The position numbers were made by a program, and so were the translations under genes. From assembly GCA_047291315.1 (NCBI GenBank), contig JBDPYZ010000003.1, positions 95,989 to 159,988 of the forward strand: 64,000 nucleotides of DNA, in the 5' to 3' direction. The DNA is from Arsenophonus fragariae (lineage in GTDB: Bacteria > Pseudomonadota > Gammaproteobacteria > Enterobacterales > Enterobacteriaceae). Shown here in pieces: positions 8,842 through 20,907 of the stretch (its first letter is position 1; the number at the start of each line of letters is the position of its first letter). Below the pieces are notes generated by a model. The model did no database searches. It saw only the letters and a program-made list of their open reading frames with translations, and was not told the DNA's origin.

Positions 8842-11008
8842 TTAAATATTGGTCTTAGCTATTGATCCTATTTGTTGATACCAAAGTTGAACATAAATGC
8901 CATTTAGCTTAAGTAAATTATCATTGCTATCGAATTCAACCACCTGTCCTTCATTAATCACACTGATTTTATCAGCGTAACGAATCGTATTAAGCCGGTG
9001 GGCAATACTAATGACTGTTAGACCAACAGATAGATGGTGCATATTTTTCATGATAGCGGCTTCTGAGTCATAATCTAACGCAGAAATGGTCTCATCAAGA
9101 ATTAAAATGCGTGGCTGTGTTTAACAGTGAACGGGCAAGTGCTATGAGTTGTCGTTGCCCGCCTGATAAATTCATACCTCTCTCTGCTAACTGGGTATGT
9201 GGAAGCCGTTGAATAAAATCTAGCGCGTCAGAGATTTACGCTGTCTGGATCATGGTTTCGTCAGAAGCTGCCTGTTTGCTTAAGCGAATATTATCTGCTA
9301 CGGTGCCTGCAAACAAAATACTTTCTTCTTGTAATACAAAACAAAACTCATATTACGCCATAAAGCAACAGGATCAGCGACATCCAGCTCCATTTCATCA
9401 ATAGTGATTTGGCTCTGTTGAGGAATATAAAGTCGTTGTAATAGTTTTGTTAAGGTACTTTTTCCTGATCCTGAGGGACCGGTAATACCGCTAAATTGCA
9501 CATCTTTAATTGACAATGATAAGTTTTGCAATATTTTTGGCATATCGCTAGTATAACGGAATCTGATATGATTAAATTCAATATTACCATCAATAGATGC
9601 TGTATTAGCAATACCCCTTTTGGCCATATTCGGTAGGTTCATCAAGAATATCATCAATACGCTTAAGTGCAATTAAGTGCAATAAGGGTATGTTGAAAAT
9701 ATTGCCATACTTGCGCCAGGTGGAGAATCGTTTGTGTAACATGAGCGCTAAGCATATTCAAAGCAATTAATTCTCCTAGACTAAGTTGGCCTTGCATCAC
9801 GATTTTAACGCTAAACCATAATAGAATTGCGGTAGTTATTTTATTGACCAGTGTAATGATTTGACTTGCTATAATACTGCTTTTTTGAGCCTGGAAGCTT
9901 TTTTGTAATTAGTGACTTAAGATTTTTTGCCAACGTTGTAAAAACGTATTCTCTGTTGCGGTTGTTTTAACGGTTTCAATGCCTATGATTGATTCAGAAA
10001 GAAAAGTAGTATTATCGGCTTGAGCTTCACACTCTTTTTCTACCAGTTTAAGAATAATGGGGCCAATTAATAGCCAAAAATAAAGTAGATACCCAATGAT
10101 CCAATTACAATACTGGCGAGTTGTACACTGTAGTTAAACAACACGACAATGAATAATGTGACAAAAAAGAGATCAATAAACAGCATTAATGTTGAGTCAG
10201 TCAGGAATTGCCTAATTTGAGCCATTTCACACACTCGGGAAGTAATTTGTCCTCTTTGTTGCTGCTTAAAATAGTTAAGCGGTAGCCCTAATAAATGACG
10301 ATATAAGCAGCCGGATAATTCAGCATTAATTTGGCCAGAGGTATGATTAAAAATTTTATTACGAATAAAGCTATAAATAGGTTCGGTTATCGCTAATGGG
10401 ACCATGGAAAATGCTAAAACATATAAGCTATTTAGGCTACGTCCTACCAAGACTTTATCAATGAGATGTTGAAAAAGAATTGGGTGAATAAGTGCAAATA
10501 TTTGCACAGTGGCGGCCAGCAAAAAAATATCTCTTGGCTGTTTATTTTGTCTAAGAAGTGAAGAGGAAAACCAATCTAATCCAAATTTAATTTTTTTTGG
10601 TTGTTAATTTTTTTCTACCAGAAGTAATACTTTAAATTTAGTTGTGGCGTGTTGTATATTATAATAAGGAAAAGTGAGTGTTTTTTCTGTAATGGGATTT
10701 ATTACTTTAATGATTGGTTGCGTTATATTGGTAAATACCAACCATATTCCGTCTATTTCAATTAATGCGGGTAACGGAATATGCTTAAGCTTGTTAGCAG
10801 TCAGAAAGTTTACTTTACTTTTTAATTGCATATAATCTGTGCACTCTCGTAATTGCCAGTTGGTGAGGTGTTCAGATTCTAAGCCTAAGGAATGCGTCAA
10901 CTGATTAATGGTGATGTATTTACCCAGTCGTTTTCCAAGCCAGATTACTGATTCTAGGCCTTGCTTGGTAGTGTTGTTAGCTATTGCTACGGTAGAAAAA
11001 GTTTCCAT
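8842..11008 (-). pseudogene. Type I secretion ABC transporter, RtxE/HlyB-like, disrupted
   Basis: This is a decayed peptidase-like/ABC exporter of about 720 codons. From the ATG at 11008 come a C39-like domain without the catalytic Cys pattern (10604-11008), a membrane domain (about 9700-10522, with QQRGQITSRVCEM) and an ATP-binding domain. Walker A is GPSGSGKSTL, the signature region GGQRQLIALARSLL is followed by a frameshift near 9113, and the H-loop IAHRLNTI is near the end. Several frameshifts split it. It follows the MFP relic by 3 bp, so the three genes were one operon. Two ABC genes around one MFP is the RTX (MARTX) rtxBDE arrangement rather than the HlyB-HlyD pair. Confidence 0.85.
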
Positions 11009-11011
11009 CGC

Positions 11012-12354
11012 TTATTTCTCCCGCATTGATTCTGACAGATATCCACGAATTAGGCTTAATAGATAATCTATCACCCGCCGTTTATCGGTTTTGATTTCTG
11101 CCACAATAGATATGCCTGGGGTTGATATCAATTGAATGACCATCAACCATTAGATTATTTTGTTTCAGACTAATTTTTGCTGGAAAGATAGGATCTAATT
11201 GCTCATCTTGGGCAGAATTACGTGAAATTGATAATACTTCTTCATCGATAGTGCCATAACGTGTATAAGGAAAGGCATCGACTTTTACTGTGACTTTTTA
11301 CCCGGTACGAATAAAACTAATGTTTTTATTTAAGATCTTAACTTCGGCAATTTGCACATCGTTATCAGGTACAATGATCATCAAATTTTGTGCCGGTTGT
11401 AATATTGCCTCTAAGGTATAAGTGGTTAACTGTTGAACGATGTTAAACTGGTGAACGTACAATTTCTAACTGCTCTCGTTCATCAAATTTTGCCTATTCT
11501 TGTTCTAACATAGAGAGTTGGATCTCTGACTGCTTTTTTTTCATTCCATTTATGGTGTTTTTGTGATTGAAAAGCATTGAGGCGTTCTTTTAGATTTTTT
11601 TCTTGCGAATTTAAAATATCCAGTTCTGATTTTTGTTGAACAATTAAGCTATTGTTTTATAATAACTTTTTTCTTCTCTAAATATTTTGATTTACTGATC
11701 ATCTATTTTTGAGATAATGTCTGACGGGCATTCTAAATGCTGTTTGATATTTTTTTGTAGTAAAAAAAGCATGTTGAGATCATTGTTCTTCGCTTTTTAC
11801 GACGTATGATTAACCTCAATCTCAGAGGTTAAGTTAGCAATTTTCGCATCAAATTGTGCTTTTTCATGGTGATAATTTTTGCAGATTTTTTCTTGTTGTC
11901 GCTTTGTTAGTTGATAAAGGAGGGTTGCTGATGGGGGACTCTGTTTTTAAGTAAAGATTGGTAAAGCAATTTTTCAATCGTATGATATTCGATTTGATGT
12001 GAAATACCGGTAATGTCTTGGCTGACAGCGAGTGCATGAAGTATAAGTAGCAGTTCACTTTTTTTACATGTTGTCCCTTTTTCACATGTAATTCAGTTAA
12101 TCGACTCTGCTCATAAGCTTGAATAACTTGTGAGTGCTCGGAAACGATAAGTCATCCGGTTGAGGTAGCTTGAACATCTAGTTGTTCCCAGTAGCCCCCA
12201 ACTAATAGCAATAACACCTCCAATACTTAAGTTATTGCTGTGAGTCGAGCAAAAAGTGATGGTGGCTATTCATTAATGCCAGATGTGGTGGGTAAGAAGT
12301 CATAATTATATTGCGGAAGAGCTGCTTTAACTTCCGTGTAATGCGATTCGTCAT
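11012..12354 (-). pseudogene. Type I secretion membrane-fusion protein, RtxD/HlyD-like, disrupted
   Basis: HlyD-family proteins bridge the inner-membrane ABC exporter and TolC. The C-terminal signature is clear: VKVDAFPYTRYGTI, then after a frameshift SIVAEIKTDKRRVIDYLLS and the end YLSESMREK. The N-terminal part contains a hydrophobic stretch (LFARLTAITLSIGGVIAISW) after an amber codon. The middle coiled-coil part is Lys/Gln-rich in broken frames. A candidate start is ATG 12354, although the best-matching N-terminal frame reads through from further upstream. It sits between two ABC-exporter relics and is nonfunctional. Confidence 0.83.
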
Positions 12355-12366
12355 GAAGCGGTCCTA

Positions 12367-14426
12367 CTACTGCTGCTTTAACGATTGTTGTAATGACCAC
12401 AGATAGTGGTAATGTTTTTCAAGTTGCAATAATTGTGTATGGCTTCCTTGCTCAATAATTTTGCTTTGATCCATGACAATAATATGATGGTGATGATTAA
12501 CCGTTGATAAGCGGTGTGCAATAGTAATTACGGTACGTCCTTGGGCTTGGGCAATTTTTTGTATATTTTGTTGGATTATTGCTTGTGTTTGATCATCTAA
12601 AGTGCTGGTGGTTTCATCAAAAATCAGAATGCGATGATTGCTCAGTAATGTGCGAGCTACGGCTATACTCTGGCGCTGACCTCCTGATAATGATTGACAA
12701 CCTTCAGCTATAAGTGAGTCGTAACCTAAAGGCATTTTTAAAATGAAATCATGGGCGCCAGCTAATTTCGCTGCCGTAATTACTGCATCTAAAGTGGCAT
12801 CAGGTTTTGATTGAGCAATGTTGCTAAATACAGATTGGTTAAACAGAAGATTTTTTGTAACACAATACTGATTTGTTGTCTTAAGGTAGAGATGTTTATC
12901 TGATAAAGCGGAATATTATCAAGTAATATAGTCCCTTTTTCTGGGGTATTGTGGGGTCTAAAGGTGTAATAATAACCGTGCAAAAGGGTACTTTTATCTG
13001 AGCCTGAAGCACCGACCATGCCAATCATCTCTTCTGCTTTAATGGATAAATTGAATTGATTAATAGTAAGAGGAAAATCCGGTTGATAACAAAAATGAAT
13101 ATTTTGAAAGTAGATCTGGCCGGTTAATTGCGGGTGTAAGCTTTCACTGTATTGTTCGGTTGGTAAATTAATGATTTGTGCTAGTTTGTCAATGGCGACT
13201 CGAGTACGGATATAATCTCCCATAATTGCACTAATTTTCCCTAAGGGTTGACTACTGTGAGAGACCATCATTTGAAGCGATTAACTGGCCTATTCTCATA
13301 TTTAACGCCAGTACTTCAGCTGCACGGAGCCATAAAATCAATGCCATAGTCAATTTTTCAATAAGCATGACAATATGACTGCCTTGAGAATTTATTTTGT
13401 TGTGCCTGGAATTTACTCGGAATCATATCGGCTGTTTGCGTATCCCAACGGCCGGATAAAGCGTGGCTCAACAGCCAAACTTTTAATGGTTTCACTGCCA
13501 GCTACGTTTTCAGTTAAAAAAGAGGTATTGATTGCAGCATGCATAAATTGTGTTTCGGCCGCTTCTTTATCTTTTTTTATTTTTGGAATTATTTGCCAGG
13601 CCAGCAGTAAATAACAAGAGATCGAGAGCAAAAAAATGAATGTTAGTGTCGTTGATAGAATTGACATTACATAGATGAAGACGAATAAAAAAAAGGACAT
13701 CGAGCATTAAAGTAAACTTACTGGCGGTTAAAAACTCCTACTAGTCGGGTTTTGGAAAAGGAGAGCGGTAAGTGTAATAGATGCCTAATCAGTTTTAATC
13801 CGAGCCGGATGTCGATACGGTTGGCGGTATGAATATATATTCTCTGAAACCTTTTAAAATAACTTCCATAAAAGCGGCTACTATTAAAGCAAAAAACAAG
13901 CATATATAAGTTAAAAAGTATTTATATATCAAATTCTTATTTATAATAATTTGAGTAACAATTGGCGATAATAGTGCGAGTGTTTGTAACACGAAAGAAA
14001 ATAACAAGATTTCAATAAGTATTTGTTTATATCTTAAGAATTCAGATACAAACCAACGAATGTTAAAGTGGGATCGTTTTTGGTTTATTTTAAGCCAATG
14101 ACCATTTCAACGATCAAGAAAATCTTTTTTTGCCAAAATCTCCGGTGGTTTATTACCAGAAGATTGTATTAATACTTGCTCATCATTGTAACTGGCTAGT
14201 ATATGCGGGACTTTATCATAAATAATTGCAGACAAAATGAGATGCAGCAGCTCTTTTTTCTGACAACGTTTTTCTTTTAGTGAAATTTGATATTTTTGTT
14301 GAATTTTTTTATACAATCAACATAATTATCATGCTGAGTTATTTCTTTATTATATTCATTTAAATTTATTTTACTATTTAATCTTATCATAATAGAAATT
14401 AATTCAAGCGTTCTTTGGTTATCCAT
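12367..14426 (-). pseudogene. Type I secretion ABC transporter, RtxB/HlyB-like, disrupted
   Basis: This is the first gene of the dead leftward operon. From ATG 14426 there is a degenerate peptidase-like domain (to about 14107), a membrane domain (about 13300-14080, with the family-type TANRIDIRLGLKLIRHLL) and an ATP-binding domain. Walker A reads GASGSDKSTL, with Asp replacing the usual Gly. The signature is SLSGGQRQSIAVARTLL, Walker B ILIFDE and the H-loop IAHRLS. At least four frameshifts separate the segments. No RTX toxin, acyltransferase or tolC gene is present nearby, so substrate identity is unknown. Confidence 0.86.
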
Positions 14427-14583
14427 GGTAAATAATCACATGTTAAAATATAAAGCCATTTTAAATATATTTAATATTAATAAAAGGCTTTATTTATTAT
14501 TACTTAGTTTATTTTATCGCCTTATTTTTTAAAATGAGTTTATGAAATGATTTAAATTGTACAATATGAGTGTAAAAAATTCA

Positions 14584-15375
14584 TTATTTATTAGTAGGAA
14601 TAGCGAGAAAACGATGAATTGCTCGGATGGCTGCTGCTGGATTTTCAGCATGCACCCAGTGACCACATCCTAAAATAATCTGGTCTTGAACTTGCGGAAA
14701 TTGAGCAATAATATCTTTGCGATAAGCTTCGGTAATATAACAGGAAAGGCTGCCACGAATGAAGAGTGCTGGGTGAGGCCAGGGTGGAATAGTTTTTCAA
14801 CTCATCAATTGGCTATATTCTTTTTTAAACGAGTAAATTAAATTTCCATCTGCCTTGATCAAATGATTTTAGTAAGAATTGAGTTTTACTTTCTTCAGTG
14901 ATTGTGTTACGCATAATTAGAGCAGCCTTTTGCCGGGAGGTGACCCCTGATTGTACTACTGTTTCTAAGGCGGAAAATATATTTTCATGACGATTAATTT
15001 GATAGGTTACTGGAGAAATATCAATAACCACAATTTTTCTATAAATTGTGGCGCTATTGCTGTCATTGTCATTGCTATTTTTCCTCCCATTGAGTGTCCG
15101 ATAGCAATAATGCTTTTTTGCTTTAAATAAGTCAAAAGAGTTAAAACGTCTGTTGCCATTTCAGAGTAAAGCATCGTTTCCGCCCATGGTGAATTGCCAT
15201 GATTGCGAATATCGAGTTGAATAACTGTCAAATAATCTTGTAAATTGCGTGCCAATACGCTTAAATTTTGTTGATCACCAAATAGGCCATGTATTAGTAC
15301 AATAGCTGCAGTAGAGATAGGATTTTTCGGTTGATGGATACGATAATTTAGCCAGTTATTTGGCGATATAGTCAA
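14584..15375 (-). pseudogene. ybfF: Acyl-CoA esterase YbfF (alpha/beta hydrolase), disrupted
   Basis: The N-terminal part is intact in frame (15007-15375) with the hydrolase features VLIHGLFGDQQNL and the nucleophile elbow GHSMGGK. A frameshift near 15010-15030 leads to DISPVTYQINRHENIF, a stop follows FNLLV at about 14825, and a further frame carries PHPALFIRG and the catalytic-His segment GCGHWVHAENP to the TAA at 14584-14586. All parts of E. coli YbfF are present, so decay is by small indels. Synteny with seqA (divergent) is retained. The dead secretion operon lies between this gene and its usual neighbour ybfE. Confidence 0.92.
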
Positions 15376-15731
15376 ATTATATTTTATTAATCAATAGCTA
15401 GTATGATGACATGGATATAGTGATAAACCAACAATTATCAGCTCGGTGGGTATTTAAATTTAAGCTGATGTTGGTGAGTGAAAATGGTAAGTGACACGAT
15501 AATATTTTGCTATTTATATGAATAATGTGACTAATGTCTTATATCAATAAAGATATTTTTGTTCTTGGCAAGGTAAAGTTATTAAGCTATTTCTATACTT
15601 ATTGAGAATCAATACGAAAAATTTTTTTATTAAAAGACTAAGCTTAAGTAATTGAAATATTGATTGTTTTGTTTTTCAGGTTTATATCTTATACTTGGCA
15701 AGTAATTTTAATTAAAACAGATTGAAATAAC
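15376..15731. other. Intergenic region between ybfF and seqA
   Basis: This 356-bp AT-rich divergent spacer must hold the seqA promoter. I see no gene, strong hairpin or recognised operator in it. Confidence 0.6.
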
Positions 15732-16271
15732 ATGAAAACGATTGAAATTGACGAAGAACTTTACCGCTATATCGCTAGTCATACCCAGCATATAGGTGAA
15801 AATGCATCGGTTATATTACGACGTCTGTTAGGGTTTGACGTTAGTCAGTCGCATATCCCACTCTCTGTAACCGTAAGTAATATAACGGCAGGAGTGAAAA
15901 AAAATAAATCAGTTTTTTCCCATGAAGCGGCAAGTGTGATGCATGATTTATTGCTTTCCAACAATTATGCAGCTAAAAGCAAAGCGATTGATCGCTTTAT
16001 GCTTATTTTATCCACCCTATACAATTTAAATAAACAAGTTTTTGTGGCAGCAACAGAAGCAACCCATGGGAGGACGCGTATTTATTTTGCTAACGATAAA
16101 CAGACCTTATTGGCCAGTGGTAAGGAGACAAAACCTCGCCTTATACCCGAGACCTCTTATTGGGTAATTACAAATACCAATACCAATCGTAAACGCAATA
16201 TGATTGAACAAATTATGCAAGATATGAAGTTTCCTATTGAATTGGTTGAGAAGGTGTGTGGTACGATTTAA
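15732..16271 (+). CDS. seqA: Replication initiation negative regulator SeqA
   Basis: SeqA binds hemimethylated GATC sites, sequesters oriC after firing and organises new DNA. The 179-residue protein is close to the E. coli length (181). The N-terminal oligomerisation part is MKTIEIDEELYRYIASHTQHIGENAS. A variable linker covers residues 35-65. The DNA-binding domain has HGRTRIYFANDKQTLLASG and YWVITNTNTNRKRNMIE, the segment that reads hemimethylated GATC. It is 40 bp upstream of pgm and probably co-transcribed. Its retention implies that Dam-dependent replication control is still in use. Confidence 0.96.
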   Translation: MKTIEIDEELYRYIASHTQHIGENASVILRRLLGFDVSQSHIPLSVTVSNITAGVKKNKSVFSHEAASVMHDLLLSNNYAAKSKAIDRFMLILSTLYNLNKQVFVAATEATHGRTRIYFANDKQTLLASGKETKPRLIPETSYWVITNTNTNRKRNMIEQIMQDMKFPIELVEKVCGTI

Positions 16272-16311
16272 ACCAATATTATTGGTCACTTAGTTATTAG
16301 GAGAGAAATAA

Positions 16312-17949
16312 GTGGCATTGCATAAACGTGCTGGGCAATTTGCCCAACAAAATGATTTAATTAATGTTGAACAATTGGTTGCACAATATTATTTATTACA
16401 ACCACAAGTAAAAAATCCTGCTAATAGTGTTAAATTTGGGACATCAGGCCATCGCGGTAGTGCCTGTCGTAATAGTTTTAATGAGCAACATATTTTAGCT
16501 ATTGCACAAGCTATCGTAGAAGTACGTCGATTAAATGGTATTACTGGTCCCTGTTTGGTGGGAAAAGATACCCATGCCTTATCCGCACCTGCTTTTATGA
16601 CGGTTGTTGAAGTATTGATCGCTAATGGGGTTGATGTTGTAGCGCAACAAGATGACGGTTTTACAACAACACCAGCTATTTCTCACGCTATATTGGATTA
16701 TAATCGTCAGCATGAAAAAAAAGCTGATGGTATTGTGATCACGCCTTCACATAATCCTCCGGAGGATGGCGGTATCAAATATAATCAACCCCATGGAGGG
16801 CCAGCTGATGAGCTACTGACGATTGAAATTGAGCGTCGAGCAAATCAATTTATTGCTAATCAATTATCAGCTATTCAACGCAACAATTATCAAGTCGCTA
16901 TTAAAGATCCTCACTACCAGCAACAAGATTTTGTTGAGCCTTATGTGGTGGCTTTGAGTGATGTTATCGATATGGCTGCGATAAAAAAAGCCGGATTAAA
17001 AATAGGTGTTGATCCGTTAGGTGGTGCCGGAATAAATTATTGGAAACGTATTGCTGAATATTATCAACTCGATTTAGAGTTAGTTAATGAAGAAATAGAT
17101 CCAACATTTAGTTTTATGCCTTTAGATCACGATGGTGTGATCCGGATGGATTGTTCTTCGCGTTGGGCAATGAAAGGCTTATTAGATTTGCGTAATAAAT
17201 TTGATTTAGCTTTTGCTAATGATCCTGACTATGATCGTCATGGAATTATAACACCAGCGGGATTGATGAATCCAAATAATTATCTCGCTGTTGCTATCGA
17301 TTATCTCTTTCGCCATCGGCCACAATGGAAAAAAGAGGTTGCGGTAGGGAAAACATTAGTTTCAAGTGCCATGATTGATCGTGTGGTTGCCGATTTAGAC
17401 CGTGAATTAATTGAAGTGCCTGTTGGTTTCAAATGGTTTGTTGATGGTTTATATCAGGGTAAGTATGGTTTTGCTTGTGAAGAGAGCGCCGGCGCTGCTT
17501 TCCTTCGATTTGATGGAACGCCATGGACGACCGACAAAGATGGTATAATTCTCTGTCTGTTAGCGGCTGAAATGACAGCGGTGACAGGTAAAAACCCGCA
17601 GCAGCACTATCAAGAACTGGCTCACCGTTTTGGTGAATCTTGCTATAGCCGTATCCAAGCTAGAGCTAGCCATAAACAAAAGCAACGTTTAGCTAAATTG
17701 TCCGCTGAAATGGTATCCGCAGATATGTTGGCCGGTGATCCTATTATTGCCTGCTTAATCAAAGCGCCAGGTAATGGCGCTGCTATTGGTGGTTTAAAAG
17801 TAATAACGAATTATGGTTGGTTCACTGCTCGACCATCAGGTACCGAAGAAGCTTATAAAATTTACTGTGAAAGTTTTCGTGGTAAGGAGCATCTTAAGTT
17901 GATTGAGCAGGAAGCTATTCAGATTGTTAATCAAGTTATTGCAGATTAA
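16312..17949 (+). CDS. pgm: Phosphoglucomutase (alpha-D-glucose 1,6-bisphosphate-dependent)
   Basis: Pgm interconverts glucose-1-phosphate and glucose-6-phosphate, supplying UDP-glucose and envelope sugars. The 545-residue protein matches E. coli (546). It has the phosphoserine loop TPSHNPPEDGG, the metal loop NDPDYDRHG, the sugar-binding EESAGA (CEESAGAAF here) and the phosphate-binding RPSGTEEAYK near the C-terminus. The start is GTG at 16312 with AGGAG about eight bases upstream, and the N-terminus (MALHKRAGQFAQQNDLINV) aligns with E. coli. It follows seqA directly. It looks intact. Confidence 0.97.
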   Translation: MALHKRAGQFAQQNDLINVEQLVAQYYLLQPQVKNPANSVKFGTSGHRGSACRNSFNEQHILAIAQAIVEVRRLNGITGPCLVGKDTHALSAPAFMTVVEVLIANGVDVVAQQDDGFTTTPAISHAILDYNRQHEKKADGIVITPSHNPPEDGGIKYNQPHGGPADELLTIEIERRANQFIANQLSAIQRNNYQVAIKDPHYQQQDFVEPYVVALSDVIDMAAIKKAGLKIGVDPLGGAGINYWKRIAEYYQLDLELVNEEIDPTFSFMPLDHDGVIRMDCSSRWAMKGLLDLRNKFDLAFANDPDYDRHGIITPAGLMNPNNYLAVAIDYLFRHRPQWKKEVAVGKTLVSSAMIDRVVADLDRELIEVPVGFKWFVDGLYQGKYGFACEESAGAAFLRFDGTPWTTDKDGIILCLLAAEMTAVTGKNPQQHYQELAHRFGESCYSRIQARASHKQKQRLAKLSAEMVSADMLAGDPIIACLIKAPGNGAAIGGLKVITNYGWFTARPSGTEEAYKIYCESFRGKEHLKLIEQEAIQIVNQVIAD

Positions 17950-18065
17950 GCAGTTTATCAGTCTGTAAAGGTTACATAATAGATTTGTTTGAGTAAATCT
18001 TGATAAGAACAATGATAATGCAATAATTAAGTGCATTATCTTAATATGGATAAGATTAGTTATTA

Positions 18066-18520
18066 TTAAGGCATAAACCGATAACCAATTCCTATCTCAG
18101 TCAGTAGATGTACTGGCTGAGTTGGATTATCTTTTAACTTTTGCCTTAAATGTTCCATATAAATACGTAAGTAATTGTTATGTTGAATATAGTTATGCCC
18201 CATATTTGTCTTAGCAAATGACGTTGAGTTAACACTTTGCCGCTATTAGCGATAAATTCATTAAGTAAACGAAACTCAATTGGGGTAAGGTGGAGTTCTT
18301 AATGTTTTTTAGTCACTTGCAGATTAATTAAATCAACCCTAATATCACCAAACCGAAATACGGGGTCTGGCTGGTTTTTACGTGCATAGTAGTGGAGTAG
18401 GGCAACTCTCACTCTGGCCAGCAGTTCACTGATGCTAAATGGTTTGGTTAGATAATCATCTGCACAGGCATCAAGCGCCATGACTTTATCTGTTTCATCT
18501 GCTCGAGCCGACAATACCAA
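18066..18520 (-). pseudogene. kdpE: KdpE response regulator, truncated and fused to kdpD remnant
   Basis: Only the C-terminal two thirds remain. VLSARADETDKVMALDACADDYLTKPF is the end of the receiver domain (in pieces of 20 residues or fewer this includes the conserved Lys of TKPF). HLTPIEFRLLNEF and VLTQRHLLRQIWG come from the winged-helix DNA-binding domain, followed by the C-terminal GIGYRFMP. The phospho-acceptor Asp region is missing: the sequence runs directly out of KdpD at about 18520, so one deletion removed the kdpD C-terminus and the kdpE N-terminus. An in-frame stop after VTKKH and later frameshifts also kill it. Confidence 0.9.
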
Positions 18521-20907
18521 TCGGTGAATTTTCAGCAGAGTATTTAATCACATTCTCCAGTAAATGAATGATCTCACGCTCAAGTAAATTGGCATCGCAA
18601 TAAAGTAATAGATCAGTAGGAATATTAATTTTAGTTGGATGGCTTTTTAATATATATTCGAGAGAGCGTAATGCGCTACCAATAATTTCTTGTAATGATT
18701 CCCAGGCAAGAGTTGGTACAATTCCGGCTGACTGGATCCTCTCTATATCTAGCAGATTATTGACTAATTTTGAGGTACTTAGGATTTGCTGACGTATTTG
18801 GTTGACCTTTTCGGTATGCGGTGAATGTTCAGTACTTAATTCCAATATCAATATTTCTGTTTGGCCAATTATTACCGTTAGTGGTGTCTGAAAATTTTAG
18901 AAAGTGCTGCCAATAAATAATTTCTCAGTTGTTCATGTTTTCAGCATCCTGTTTGGCAGATTCTGTCTGTCTAGCAAGTTGTAATCGTTCAAATGCATTG
19001 GTAACCAAGCCGGTAAAGGTTTGTAGCAGTTGTTGCTGCTCCGGGATCAGTAATTGACGCAAATTTTGCGGTTCGATAGCTAATATTGCTAAATTTTCTT
19101 TTGAAGTAGTAATCGTTTGTAATTGGTAAGATACGCTAGGTCATGTATCTGTTCCGGCACCCGATGGTTGATTTTTATCAAAGCTTCATAAGGCAATTGC
19201 TTGATCAATTTGAACTTTTCCATAGCCGGCCAGTTTAAGCGGAACCAGTTGTTGCTGATCATTGGGTAGCAACAGACTGACTTTTGCTTTAAGGCCTTGG
19301 AAAGGAAGTGATAACCTGTTTTCGCAATATCAATTTCATTCAGCGATCGGCTTAGCTTTTTGGTCATTTCATAAAGATGGCAAGTTTGTTGTTCACGATA
19401 ACGAGCGACTCTGGCTTGATAATACATACTAGCAGCGAGATTACCCACTAAAAGACCAACAACCAGCATAACAATGAAGGTTATCAAATATTGAATATCA
19501 AAAATAACAAAGGAAAAATGGGGTTGGACAATAAAGAGATCGGAACCGATAGCATTAATAAATGCGGCAAAGATAGAAGGATTTCGTCCATACAGCAGAG
19601 CAATAATAACAATCGCTAATACATAAACAGTTACAACATTAGCATGATCGAAATTCAGCAAAAAGCGATTAGAAAATAGGCTAATAGTAATACATAGCAG
19701 AGCGGCGAACAGGTAACCCTGAATATTTACCTCGCCATTTATCATTTAGTGGTTGGCATTCGCTATCTTTCCCAACGAGGTATTTTCATCTAATGCAATA
19801 ATTCAGCTCCTAACTTGCCTAAGCGCTTAGCAAAATCAAGACGTATTTTACAGTTGAGGAATTCCCAAGTCGTATTTTGCTTACGACCGATGACAATTTT
19901 ATCTAGGTTATGTTCACGGGCATAATCTAAAATTGCTTTTTCTTCATTTGCATCAGCTAAGGTTGAGGTTTCTGTGTCTAAATTTTGCCCTAGTTTTAGT
20001 GTTTTGAGAAATGGTGTGTCTTTTCTCCTCTGCTAAGGCATGTAATTTAGGAGTTTCAATATAAACGGGATGCCAACTACAACCTAGCTTTGCCGATCTA
20101 ACCAATTTTTCATTTCCAGTGTTGTGGTCAATGCAAACTAATAAATTATCGTGGGTGTGCCAAACTTGAGAATAACCTTGGGTATCGCGATACTCACGCA
20201 TTTGATTATCCACACGTACGGTACTCCTTAGTGATAATTCTCTTAGGGCAATTAAGTTGCCTTTGTGAAAGAAGTGTTCAATTGCTTGTTCGGCTTGCCG
20301 GGCAAATATAAACCTTTTCTTCATTAAGTCGTTGGCGCAGGTCGTCAGGCGGTAAATCGACTAAAACCAATTTCATTTGCTTGGTCAAAAATATGGTCAG
20401 GTACCGTTTCACGGACTCGAATACCAGTAATACTGCTGACAATATCGTTTAGACTCTCTAAATGTTGTACGTTAATGGTGGTTAGAACATCAATACCGGC
20501 TCTAATAATTCTTTAATGCCTTGCTAGCGTTTAGGATGAAGATATTATTACCATGTGGGTTACTAAAAGCTAATTCATCCATTAAAATAATGGCGGGGTG
20601 ACGTGCTAAAGCGCCATCAATATCAAAGGTATTAATTTTACGTCCGTGGTCGTGGATCTGTTTTGCTGGCAGCTGTGGCAAACCTTCAAGTAACGCAGCT
20701 GTTTTTGATCGATTATGCGTTTCTACCACACCAATGACAACATCGAGCCCTTGAGAGCGAAGTAGTTGAGCTTCTTGTAGCATTGCATAGGTTTTTCCTA
20801 CCCCAGCGTGGGCGCCAAAAAAGATCTTTAAATTGTCGCGAATTTTTTCATTGGCAAATACTTAATAAATCTTCAGGGGTAGGGCGTTTCGGTTCTTGGT
20901 TCTCCAT
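18521..20907 (-). pseudogene. kdpD: KdpD osmosensitive K+ sensor kinase, disrupted
   Basis: Recognisable parts run from ATG 20907 leftward. The N-terminal Walker-type sensor domain (GAHAGVGKTYAMLQEAQLL, VETHNRSKTAALLEGL, ILMDELAFSN) is followed by the UspA-like region and four membrane helices (about 19400-19745). Then come a GAF-like part, kinase-region pieces (LVNNLLDIERIQS) and the N-box LLENVIKYSAENSP. The first frameshift is near 20860. The H-box area near 18900 and several junctions are broken. The kinase ATP-lid is deleted where the sequence fuses to kdpE. It cannot make a working sensor. Confidence 0.92.
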
